A model generated the notes under the pieces. That model ran no database searches, had not been told where the DNA came from, and saw nothing but the letters and a program-made list of their open reading frames with translations. Made by a program: the position numbers and the translations under genes. A stretch of 64,000 bases of DNA from Branchiostoma floridae (lineage: Eukaryota > Chordata > Leptocardii > Amphioxiformes > Branchiostomatidae), in contig NC_049996.1 in NCBI RefSeq assembly GCF_000003815.2, positions 3,362,119-3,426,118 of the forward strand, written 5' to 3'. The number at the start of each line of letters is the position of its first letter. Position 1 is the stretch's first letter. Positions 41,920 to 51,800 of the stretch are shown here, in pieces.

Positions 41920-44100
41920 TGAAAGTTTGACCAAGAAAAGTTGCCTTCATTACGAAATCTAAGCAGTCAGATAAATTTTGAACAAATGACTGAATACACA
42001 AAATATAGTATAGCGAACAATAATCTGTATCTGTATCTATATAGCCGGTATAACCGCCATTCGGCGTAACACACCAGCTTCGCAGGCACGCGGCGCGGCA
42101 GCAGCTGGTTATATTACACTGAACGATCCGTCACACCTAACGTTTGCACATCTATCTGCAAGCGCTCTTCATTTTTGTTCTTTCACATCTTCTTTGACCT
42201 TGTAATGATTTCTATTACATTAGTATACTTTTTCTGATATTTATTTTTGCAATCCACGGCATATACATTTGCTTATTTGAAGCTGTTTTGTACGAGTTAG
42301 AGTATGGTTGAAAACTTATTTATTTTTATTTTTTTGAAACGGTCGAAAATTGATGCGCGCGTGGATGTCATCGATACAATCAAATCAACATGGCCTATCG
42401 TTAAAGAAAAGGGGAAAATTGTCAGTTAACGTTTGACGGCGCTTGAAGTTGAACCCAACTTGGGTGAATATATATCCGACATCGTACCGGTACAAAACCG
42501 GTTTTTCTTATTGGATAGGTCCGGTTTTGAACGGTCCGGTAAACAAAAAAAATCGGTAGACCGGATGTTGAACCTGATGTTGGAAAATGAACAGTTTATA
42601 TGATCAGGAATTCACACGTTTGGGGGCTTACCGGTCGAAGAAAATAACAAAAGTGAAGTAGGGTAGAGTTTATAACGTTATCGTTAGTCAGTTCTACCAA
42701 GTTTCACGACAGTCAATCATATAGAAGCAGTTAGACTTGTAGGATTTAAACGCCAATGGGAGTCGAATACTCCACCCAACAGCTTTCTTTGTACATGTAG
42801 TGAAGAACCATTGTTCTGAGTATTGTCCATTCATAAGCCATACTGTATGCATATTGTCCACATACTGAATCAGGTCCAGGTTCAGGTCCGGACCTCGACC
42901 TGATCATCTTGACCTGAACCTTACCTGGACCTGAATTTTCTGTACCGGTACCCACCCCAAAACCCAACTGTTACATATAACGTTACGCTACTATCGCCAC
43001 TTTTTATACATGTCGTGAATATAGGAATTGCTGTTATACCATGTTTTGCCCCTTTGATTCTTGTTACAACTTTTACGGTGTTTACTTTTAAAATCTCACT
43101 ATTTTTGCAGTCTGAATAGGAGGTCATCCAAAAAATGTACTTTCTGTGGCCTACTTAAGTACAAGAGGAAATATGACATATAAAAGATAGCTTATGAACT
43201 ATTTCATTCTGTTTCATACAGTCTTCGTTTTCAAGCTCTTTCCTGCTTTTACGTGGTTGCAATATCTTCACCTTCCGCCAGGAAGCACTTTACCAGTTGT
43301 TAACGTTAACGTTGCAACAGAGGTTTTGGGTGTGAATCAGATTTTGGACATCATTTGCATGATTAAGTTAATGAGAAACTGCTGTAATATAATCATGAAG
43401 AAGAAAAACTTTGATATTTGATAAATGTGAGAATCTTAAGTTATATGCTGTGAAAATAGGTGGCATGTGCAGGTTGAGAACGCAGACAAATTAAAAAGAA
43501 ATGTCCAAACTGAGATTTTGATGTATTTCATACAAATCCACAAATGTAAATTATCGGACAAACTCAAACAAAGACACGGTTTGGCAGAAAAAGGAAAAAG
43601 TTTAATCAGGTAAAACTTTTTCGAAGAAAACACAACACTAGTACTACTTAAACAACCATAACATTCCTAAAATTAAAAAAAAATGGCGGAGAAACGGGGT
43701 GGTGGTGGGTGAAAGGAAGAGCAGAGAAAATCGTGCGACCCACCTGCCAAGAGCCAAGTAAATCTAGAGTGACGTCATGCTCACGTGGTCCGGGTCAAAG
43801 GGAAAACGGGCCGTACGAAGACAGATACAGTTTGCGATCAATTAATAAAAATTACAAGGTGAAATTTTTCTCACATGTATTTCATGCATTTCGACATTTG
43901 TTAGATACTGATGTTGAAAGGCCACCTGTTATGTCAATTCTTCCGCTAATGTGATAAATTTCAAAGAAGAAATGTGGCAAAAACAATAAAGTTATGCATA
44001 TGTTTTCATTCTTAGCAATCAGCTGCAGATTATGTCTTGAGAGAACTTAATAGCATTTTCCCATTCGTCTGGCCGGAGTATTCTTATAGCACAAGTATTT
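41920..44100. repeat. Segmental duplication, copy B, 3' flank of gene B unit
   Basis: Collinear counterpart of 17350-19490. It differs by an inserted MITE-like segment at about 42027-42165 (TATAGCCGGTATAACCGCCA), a GGTCCAGGTTCAGGTCCGGA-rich stretch at 42868-42945, and extra sequence at 43500-43900. No gene seen. Confidence 0.8.
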
Positions 44101-44172
44101 ACAAAAAGTAACTATATTTGTCTCTTAACGACATTTGTATGAAAGACAGTTGTACTTGGTACACTAGCGAAT

Positions 44173-45212
44173 CATGTGTATATGTCACAGGGGAGATTGG
44201 AATCCAGGGGGATTCGGAATCCTCCTAGGGGAGACTGGAGTTCCAATTTCCCCTAGGGGAGATCAGAATTCCAATCTCCTCTAGGAGGATTCTGAATCCT
44301 CCTAGGGGAGATTGGAATTCCAAGCTCCCCTAGGGGAAATTGGAATTCTTCTGTATTTCCAGTCTCCCCTAGGGGCATTCCAGTAGTTGTCCCTCTTCTT
44401 CTGCCCAAGGCTGTTGATTTGAACTTCCACCAGTCTAAAAAATTCTGCTTTCTGCTGCTCCTCCGGATCCTCTGCCATCACTTGTCAGATCAATGTACTT
44501 TAATTTATGCTGTTAATTTTGCCAAATTTTGACCTGCAGGCTTTGATTGGAAAATGACCTCTAAAGTATGGAGTCACTGACTTATAATGGCATATGCAAA
44601 TGCACTAATTTACATATTGTTGACATTTGCATACCATTATATGATTATGAGTTAGTGACTCAAATGATTCAGTCTACTTTCCAAAACAATTTCATCTATT
44701 CTGATTATTGGTAACATCAAAGATTATCCTGGTAGAATTCTGGATTCTCCTCTATTACTAAATGCTTGAAAATGTGATGTTTAATGAGCTATAGTATAGG
44801 ATATAGTAAGGATAAGGTGCTATTGTACACTATAGAGAAGTATTCTTAACCTTTACTTGTCAGCAAAAATGATAAGTGTTAAATATAAAGCATAAGATAT
44901 GATGATTTATTCTTAGAAATAATTATAAATCCTTTGTTGCATTGTTTGAAACTTTGAATCCGCTCATGGTAGATTCAAAGATTATCCTGGTAGAATTCCA
45001 ATCTCTCCTAGGAGAATTCTGGAAATACAGAAGAATTCCAATTTCCCCTAGGGGAGATTGGAATTCCAATCTCCCCTAGGGGGATTCGGAATCCTCCTAG
45101 GGGAGATTGGAATTCTGATCTCCCCTAGGGGAGAATGGAATTCCAATCTCCCCTAGGAGGATTCCGAATCCCCCTGGATTCCAATCTCCCCTGTGACATA
45201 TACATTCAAAGC
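44173..45212. mobile_element. Foldback element built of CCCCTAGGGG palindromes
   Basis: Left arm about 44173-44375, right arm about 45000-45212, inverted copies of each other down to the tips (TATATGTCACAGGGGAGATT / AATCTCCCCTGTGACATATA). Each arm is a tandem of units of about 28 bp centred on CCCCTAGGGGAGATTGGAAT and TTCC, so every unit is itself nearly palindromic. The 620-bp AT-rich centre has no coding capacity. Confidence 0.85.
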
Positions 45213-46019
45213 TTATTTATACCTCTAGCACTTTGAACTGTTGAGCAAGTCGACAAGGTAAGGCAGTGTAGTCTTCCTATACCTAGCACTTCTACAGTGG
45301 AATTGTGTTATCTGGTGTTTGGACCTGAGATTTCTGCCATGAAGGCTCACACGGTTTGGCAGCAGCCATTTTGATAAAGACGAAGAGCTCAGCAAAGAGG
45401 TACTAAACTTTGTACATAGTCTGTTGCACATAGACGGAAGAGACAATTGGTCTAGAGCCATATGTCGTAACTAGCATAAGGTGGGGTCACACATGCGTAC
45501 ATATTCAAGTCCGTTTGAGGTGCGTATGAAGCTCTTAGTCTCTACCAGGCTCCACAGGTCGCGGGGAAAATAGTACAAATTGGACAAATATAGATACATA
45601 ACATGCCAGATGAGTTAGCTGACCGAGAAGTATGGTTAGCGACCCAGCTAACTCGTCTGACATGTAACCTGTTTATATATAATAGGTTTACGGAAAAGGC
45701 TGGGCTGTCTACCTGGGCTGTCTACCTGGGCTGTCTAGCTGGGCTGGCTATCACGTCAGGCTACTTGGACCTACGAAAGCCCATTGGGACAAAAGCTGTT
45801 TTAGCAGTAGGGGTTGTTTGTGCTCAATGAAGAAGCTATGTGTGAATGGGCTGTATGTGAAGGAGCTGTGTTTGAAGGAGCGGTGTGTGAAGGGGCTTTG
45901 TGTGAAGCAATTGTGTGTGTTACATAATCCAGAGGTTCTGGGTTCAAATCAGTTGATATGCCACCAATCTTGTGCCCTTGGGAAGGGCTATTAACACGAC
46001 TTATCAGGCTGATTGGATT

Positions 46020-46140
46020 AGTCTTAAGACTGGTAGCAAGTTGGTCAAAGGCGTCCAGGAGCCGTTCTTTAGTGGCTGTCAGGGTCCAGGCTTCTGCGCC
46101 ATACATTAGGATCGACAATTGAATTGTGAGGAGCTTAAAA
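46020..46140 (-). mobile_element. LINE RT C-terminal fragment
   Basis: The minus strand reads QLSILMYGAEAWTLTATKER then LLDAFDQLATS, the region just after the RT domain in many animal LINEs (yGsEtWtlt....rLdaf). Fragment only. Confidence 0.7.
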
Positions 46141-46474
46141 TAAGCGTTGCTAAAGTGCAAGGGTCTGGAACAGCTGCCATTCGGTGCTAACTCAGGTGAC
46201 CTCAATACGACAGCAAATAGCCCAGGTGTGACCATAGGACTTTTGGTGGTGGTTTTGAACCACTTACACTGGGAAGGAAGGACCCCTAGTCTTGTCCGTA
46301 AGTGTGGTGGGTTCTTTGCCCTATACTGAGGGAGGACCCTTACCGAAGTGAAAGGAGGAAAGTCGTGTTAAGAGCCCTTCCCCAGCGCACAAGATTTTAT
46401 TGGTGGCATATCAACTGATTCAAACCCAGAACCTCTGGGTTATGTAACATACATAGCTCCTTCAAACACAGCTC

Positions 46475-46574
46475 NNNNNNNNNNNNNNNNNNNNNNNNNN
46501 NNNNNNNNNNNNNNNNNNNNNNNNNNNNNNNNNNNNNNNNNNNNNNNNNNNNNNNNNNNNNNNNNNNNNNNNNN
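46475..46574. other. Assembly gap (100 N)
   Basis: Exactly 100 N, inside the right arm of the foldback. Confidence 0.99.
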
Positions 46575-46908
46575 TCTACAGCAATTATAAGAGCATATGA
46601 TACTCCTACCCTGCACAGATCCTTCGTCCAGCTTTTTCGCTGAGCACAAACAACCCCTACTGCTAAAACAGCTTTTGTACCAATGGGCTTTCGTAGGTCC
46701 AAGTAGCCTGACGTGATAGCCAGCCCAGCTAGACAGCCCAGGTAGACAGCCCAGGTAGACAGCCCAGCCTTTTCCGTAAACCCATATATTATTACGTTTG
46801 TCCAATTTCTATTATTTTTCCAACGACCTTTGGGGTCTGCTCGAGGTAAATACTCCCATGCGCGCCTCATACGGGCTTAAATATATACGCAGGTGTGACC
46901 CCACCTAT

Positions 46909-47245
46909 AGGTAGAACCAAGAATTATGCGGCAAGCTCTTTTTTGCACGTTCTCTATGGCCCTAGACTGGGCATTCCTGGGTGCCATATCGGACACGCGT
47001 ATTCTAAGATAGGTCGTATAAATCCACAGAAAACTAATGTCAAGTCACTAGAGTCTAGACCATGCCTCTTTAACACTCGTAGCAGGTACAGCCTGCGGCT
47101 GCCTTTGCTGACCATCATGTTGACGTGGATGTCCCACTTAAGGTTAGCCTGTAAGATCACCCCTAGGATCTTCGCGAATTCAACTACTTCAAGTGTCGTT
47201 GACTTAACAGTCACTACAGGTGGGGGAGGACGGTTTCGCATAAAG
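46909..47245 (-). mobile_element. LINE reverse-transcriptase C-terminal half
   Basis: EFAKILGVILQANLKWDIHV, then VSKGSRRLYLLRVLKRHGLD, LVFCGFIRPILEYACPIWHP and NVQKRACRIILGSTYR: the RT thumb/tether region of CR1- or Jockey-like LINEs (K.LGv.l...L.W..Hv..., iRp.LEYa..vW, iQkRa.riI). The open frame is 95 codons. No catalytic core. Confidence 0.8.
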
Positions 47246-47284
47246 CATATTAGCAGTACTATGCACTCGGAGGGGTTTAGTTGT

Positions 47285-47530
47285 ATGTACCACTCCTAGC
47301 AACAGTTAAAAGACGCAAACTGCAGTGGTTCGGGCATGTTACCAGACACAACAACCTGGCCAAGACAATCCTGCAGGGAACAGTGGAGGGAGGGCGTCGT
47401 CGCGGACGTCAACGCAAAGCTTGGCAGGACAACATCGGTGACTGGACGGGCCTCAGCCTACAGGAGAGGCTAAACCTGGCTAGGGAGAGACGAACCTGGA
47501 GGCAACTCTCTGTCTTCATAACGTTAGCTA
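47285..47530 (+). mobile_element. LINE C-terminal fragment, opposite orientation
   Basis: LLATVKRRKLQWFGHVTRHN then RQRKAWQDNIGDWTGLSL, the typical ..i.rRrLrWfGHv.R....r.....G.r..GRp...W.D.i pattern. It ends close to gene B's stop and could contribute a downstream antisense region, but it is not part of gene B. Confidence 0.8.
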
Positions 47531-47616
47531 CCTTGTCCCCCCAACGACCTGGAGGTCAAGGGACTAGGTAGGTAGGTAGGTAGTAGTTGGCTTCTGAAGC
47601 CGGACGCGGTCTAGAG

Positions 47617-48842
47617 TCAGTCAATCAATCCACAGACCCGCAGCAGGTTTTGGTGCGACTCTTCCCAGTACTTGGACTCCAGGAGCTGCTTTTTGAACAA
47701 TGCTGCTTTCTCGAATTCTGCTTCAGAGTATTCCAAGGTGTCTGCGATCTTCTTGGCCCATTCTCTTGCATCCTCAACCTGATCGGTCTCCCTCACACTT
47801 GTTTCAACGATCCTGTACCTCATGTCTGGATGACACTTCTTCTCCTTAATCAAGTCCTTGATCATATCAGCCAGTCCTGACTTGTCAGAGATGAGTACAG
47901 GGATGCCCGCTGCGATCGCCTCCAGGCCGATCAGTCCGAACGGCTCGGCACGGGACGGCATCAGGACCAGGTGGGCCTGCTTCATGTCTTTAGCGATGTC
48001 CTCCTGGGTTCCACACGGCAGCAGCGTGGGTTTGATCTTCCCACTGTGCAGGTTTTCCTCGAGGATTTTCTTGCTCGCTTCCCAGCCATCTTCGTCTATC
48101 CCGCGAACCCGCAGCTTGACGTTTGGGATCTTCTCTACGACCTCCCCAATGGAACGAGCTGCCAGGTCGTGACCTTTCAGCTTTTCCACTTCGGTCACCC
48201 TCCCGACAGTCAGCACAACTTTCTCCCCTCCTCCTGGTTTTACAGAGATGGCTTCGAATATCGGAGATGGTCTTGGAAGGAAAATCAGGTGTTCTGTTGG
48301 TTTGCTGTCTCCAAGCGACCTGTACTTCGTCTCGTAGTGGTCGTAGATTCTTCTTCCCAGAGAGAACACGGCATCTGCGTTCTTGGTGTCTTCCAGGATG
48401 TCTCCCACTTTCTTCCCCGCAGCCATCGCTTTCTGAGCTCCCTTGTAGTGCTCCGTGTCTTCTGGCATGTCGTGGTTGAAAAGGACCAGCTTTGCGTGTC
48501 GACAGCGGTTCTCTTGTATGCTCTTCGCAGCTTCACTTGTGACCTCCGCGTGGCCTACAATGCACGTCAGATCCTGCGGTATATCTGGATAGTGAATGCT
48601 GTGGTAGTCAGTTAACCATTCCAAAGATGGCGCCTTCTTCTTCCTTGAACTTTGGACAGGCAAATGCAGAATGACACCGTCCTCTGTGGCACACCTCTTG
48701 TCGTCTTCAGATGCTTGCAGAGCTGTACTATGGACTGTAGCGCCATGCTGATGCAGGAACTGCGCCACCTGACGGTTGACGGTCGAAGTGTCTTCGTGGA
48801 ACGTACCGTACTTATCGCTTACCAACAGAACGGACGTGGCGG
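47617..48842 (-). CDS. Gene B GT4-type glycosyltransferase exon
   Basis: A single 1226-nt exon, phase 1 in, ending in TGA. It encodes a full GT-B fold. The N-terminal Rossmann half is TSVLLVSDKYGTFHEDTSTV, RQVAQFLHQHGATVHSTAL, DLTCIVGHAEVTSEAAKSI and ADAVFSLGRRIYDHYETKY. The C-terminal half is KVVLTVGRVTEVEKLKGHDL, VKLRVRGIDEDG, ILEENLHSGKIKPTLLPCGT, and LVLMPSRAEPFGLIGLEAIA with the E-x7-E donor-binding motif, then GIPVLISDKSGLADMI. This is the pattern of GT4 retaining glycosyltransferases, many of which use UDP- or GDP-sugars. Acceptor of this enzyme unknown. The size (about 400) equals a complete catalytic unit. Confidence 0.9.
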
Positions 48843-51800
48843 CTGCAAAAATAACGAAAACGTTTCACCATAAATCAAATATTACAGACAGGACGAATGG
48901 AAGGCAAGAGACCCATCAGCTGTTTTTAAGGAGCAAAAGGATGGTTTTCCTAAATCTATTCATTTGCTATAAGACGTGTAATGCAGCCACTACCAGGCCA
49001 TGAATCGGTGTCAAGGTGCCACTGCAAATCATTTTGTCCAGATGGCAAGTATCTGAAAAAGTGCACCAACCTATTCAGGGGTGTAATATATAAATGTAAA
49101 TTAGTTTTGGTCAGTCCACATTGCTTCAGATGAATTGCTTCGATTGGTTACTGGATTCAATAGAATATCGACAATGATTATCAGATTGTTGTGAAAATGA
49201 TGTCTGGCAAATATCTTTTTAATTATTTCTTTCACATCACATCAAGACCCTATCCATACCTCGTTCGGGTATCGAGGAGGCACTGTGACTGGGCTGTTGC
49301 ATTTTGGACTTTGTCTCTCCATCTGTGGTCGAAGTAAAGTAGTAATATGTAAGTAATGTCCTTATGTTACAATTTTAAGACTTATGTTACAATTTTAAGA
49401 CCATATATCCGTGCACAAAATAAAGCGCTTACCAACAAGCTTTCGATCAGTCCTCTGATCCTTCTCAAGTTGAAATGACCCAAAACCTAAGACACACATC
49501 CGGAACGGAAGTGTGACGTCAGTAAAGGGTCAAAAGTGCTGTAAGTAATGTCATTTTACTTTCAAATACGCTCCAATATGGATCTGTGCATTCTAGAATT
49601 GATCAAACTAGTCGTGTTCTTTCTAAAAGTAATGAAAATGATGATTCATATGACATATCTAGTCTCCAACCGGTTCTTTCGGTCAGCAGACCGTACCCAA
49701 GATGCTGCTCCCCCTCCCCCATGGATAACAAAGCCAAGTATTTTCTATTGCCTGTATCTGACGACAGTTAGATTCAGGCACACAAATGATGATAGTTTTA
49801 CCTTTTCCTGGTTTCATTTCCAACGCCAGGCTTTTGTCGATCTCGGCTCCATCCCTCTGCAGATGCCTGCTTATCTCATCTGCCAAACGAAAAGATTTTG
49901 AGCACGATGTATACGGGTAAAGCTGGAATGCACGTTACAGTCATCCTCCTACGCAGGGACATCCAACAGTCAAACTGCCTGTCTGGATGTGCACTGCTCT
50001 TTCAACCATCACCCTTAGTTCCTGTGGACGCCCCCCCCCCCCCAAACCAGCTGTCAGCCAATCAGAGAATAGGCTTTCCGTTTTCAAAAGCTATCTCGCA
50101 TGTACAGGGGTAACCTCATTAATATTTATAAGCAGGGCGGTCAGGAACCAAGGGTGATGGTTGAAAGAGCAGGGCACATCCAGACCGGCAGTTTGGCTGT
50201 TGGATGTCCCTGCGTAGGAGGATGGTTACAGTAAGGGGTAACACTTTGTTCTTCATTGATTTGTGTTATCCCAGAGAGTTACCATATTGTACCCAGAGCA
50301 TGTATCTGCTTATAGGGGCAGGCAAGTGGTGTTTTCAAATCATTTTATAAAGCTACTGTTTGATGTTCTTACTTGTTCACAACTGATCAATGTCACTTAA
50401 TTGGTCTTTACGCTAAACACAAACATCAGAAAATCGTCGTAGTCGCCGGAAAGGAAATGATAGACCAATGACTTGTCGGGCAATAACCCTAGTTGACGCA
50501 GCCGCAGAAGGCCCAAATTGAGTCAGTATTTTAGCCTATTTTCGACTTGTAGCAGGAAAATGTAAGAAACATTTGATATTGGTGAGACAGTGTAGGGTGC
50601 AGACGTTCAGATTAGGCAAAAAAACAAATTTTTTTTAGGCCTGTGCTGACCCCTGATTTGAAGTGGTCAGTCCCTAAATTGAGGTCATGAGATGCCAAGA
50701 TGGCAGCACATTTGAAGGCTACGTGAACTTTCGCTGGTCGGAATTTTAAAAAAATCAGACTTTTGGACACTTGAGATAGCGGGCTGCTGTGTGGGGTGAG
50801 TTCTTCTAACCTGGAATGTTCACGGATGAGGTTATGACACCCTGAACTTGCCTATGCCTATTTTTACATTATCGCCAATACAGATTTCCATTAGTGTTCA
50901 CTGCTCTGTACCTTCGTCAAAGTAGAGGAAAACTGCCGCTGATGGGATCCGGCGTCTGGGGTCAGTTAGTGGTTCTCCGGACTCAGCATGATGTCGACTG
51001 AAATGGACGACTCCTTGGCTGTACACCTTCTTGGCTGGGTATGGAGGCTTCAGAATCAGGACTACGGTGCACCTGTTGCAGTCAGCCGGCGGGAAGTAGA
51101 AGTTGATACCACCTGAAACATCTAGGGGGACGCCAATCACTTCTTTACTCTCGTCAAACTTGGCATCTATCCTTTCTTCCTCACCCATGACGATGCGTTG
51201 TTGAAACGGCGCAACCTTCAACATGTTGGCAGCTTGGAAAAACTCTGTTGGATCATCGTCCTTGTGAACACACATGAGGTGGATGTTGTTGTTGTCTGTT
51301 GTTGCCTGGTTTGGGTTTATGATAAGGAACACTTTGTCTTCGGTGTATCTGTTCCAACACACCTGGAATGCCTCAGTTGCGTCTGCAGATGCGGATGTTG
51401 ATAATACCTTTAACTCTCTCGTAGCACTTTCTTCTGCTCCCCCTTGTTTGGATGCCTCATCCTGCTGACCTGGTTTTCTTGAAATACTTTCTTCTGCCGC
51501 AGCCTCATTGGCTGTCTCATCAGGGTTCCCCGATTTTGTTGTGATGGTTTCTTCTACTGACCCCTGACTTGCTGCGTCACCCTGGTTCCCTTGACCTCTT
51601 GTGATGCTTTCATCTGCTGCCCCCTGGTTGGTTGACTCATCAACTTTTCCCGGTTCTCTTAGGTTACTTTCTTCAGCTACCTCCTGATTGGCTGGCTCCT
51701 CCTGGTTTCCTGTACCGTCGCCACTAGAGGTAGAATTTTCGCCATCATTTCCACTTTCTTTGGCACCGGCAATCCTAACGAAGAAAAACGAAATCAAACA

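Larger units (their letters stand above)
45479..46906. mobile_element. Composite foldback element with TIR GGTGGGGTCACAC, gap inside
   Basis: Terminal inverted repeats GGTGGGGTCACACATGCGTA (left) and TACGCAGGTGTGACCCCACC (right). Subterminal arms about 45590-45960 and 46400-46805 are inverted copies (GGCTGGGCTGTCTACCTGGG and its complement; GAGGTTCTGGGTTCAAATCA and its complement). Between them lie SINE and LINE scraps and the N gap. It looks like nested transposition into a foldback. Confidence 0.7.

Noticed and set aside
45801-46235. 144-codon frame with repeated His-Thr-Ala-Pro-Ser peptides
   Set aside because: A simple repeat joined to LINE and SINE fragments; not a gene.
47971-48615. 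214-codon plus-strand frame
   Set aside because: Antisense shadow of the GT4 exon.
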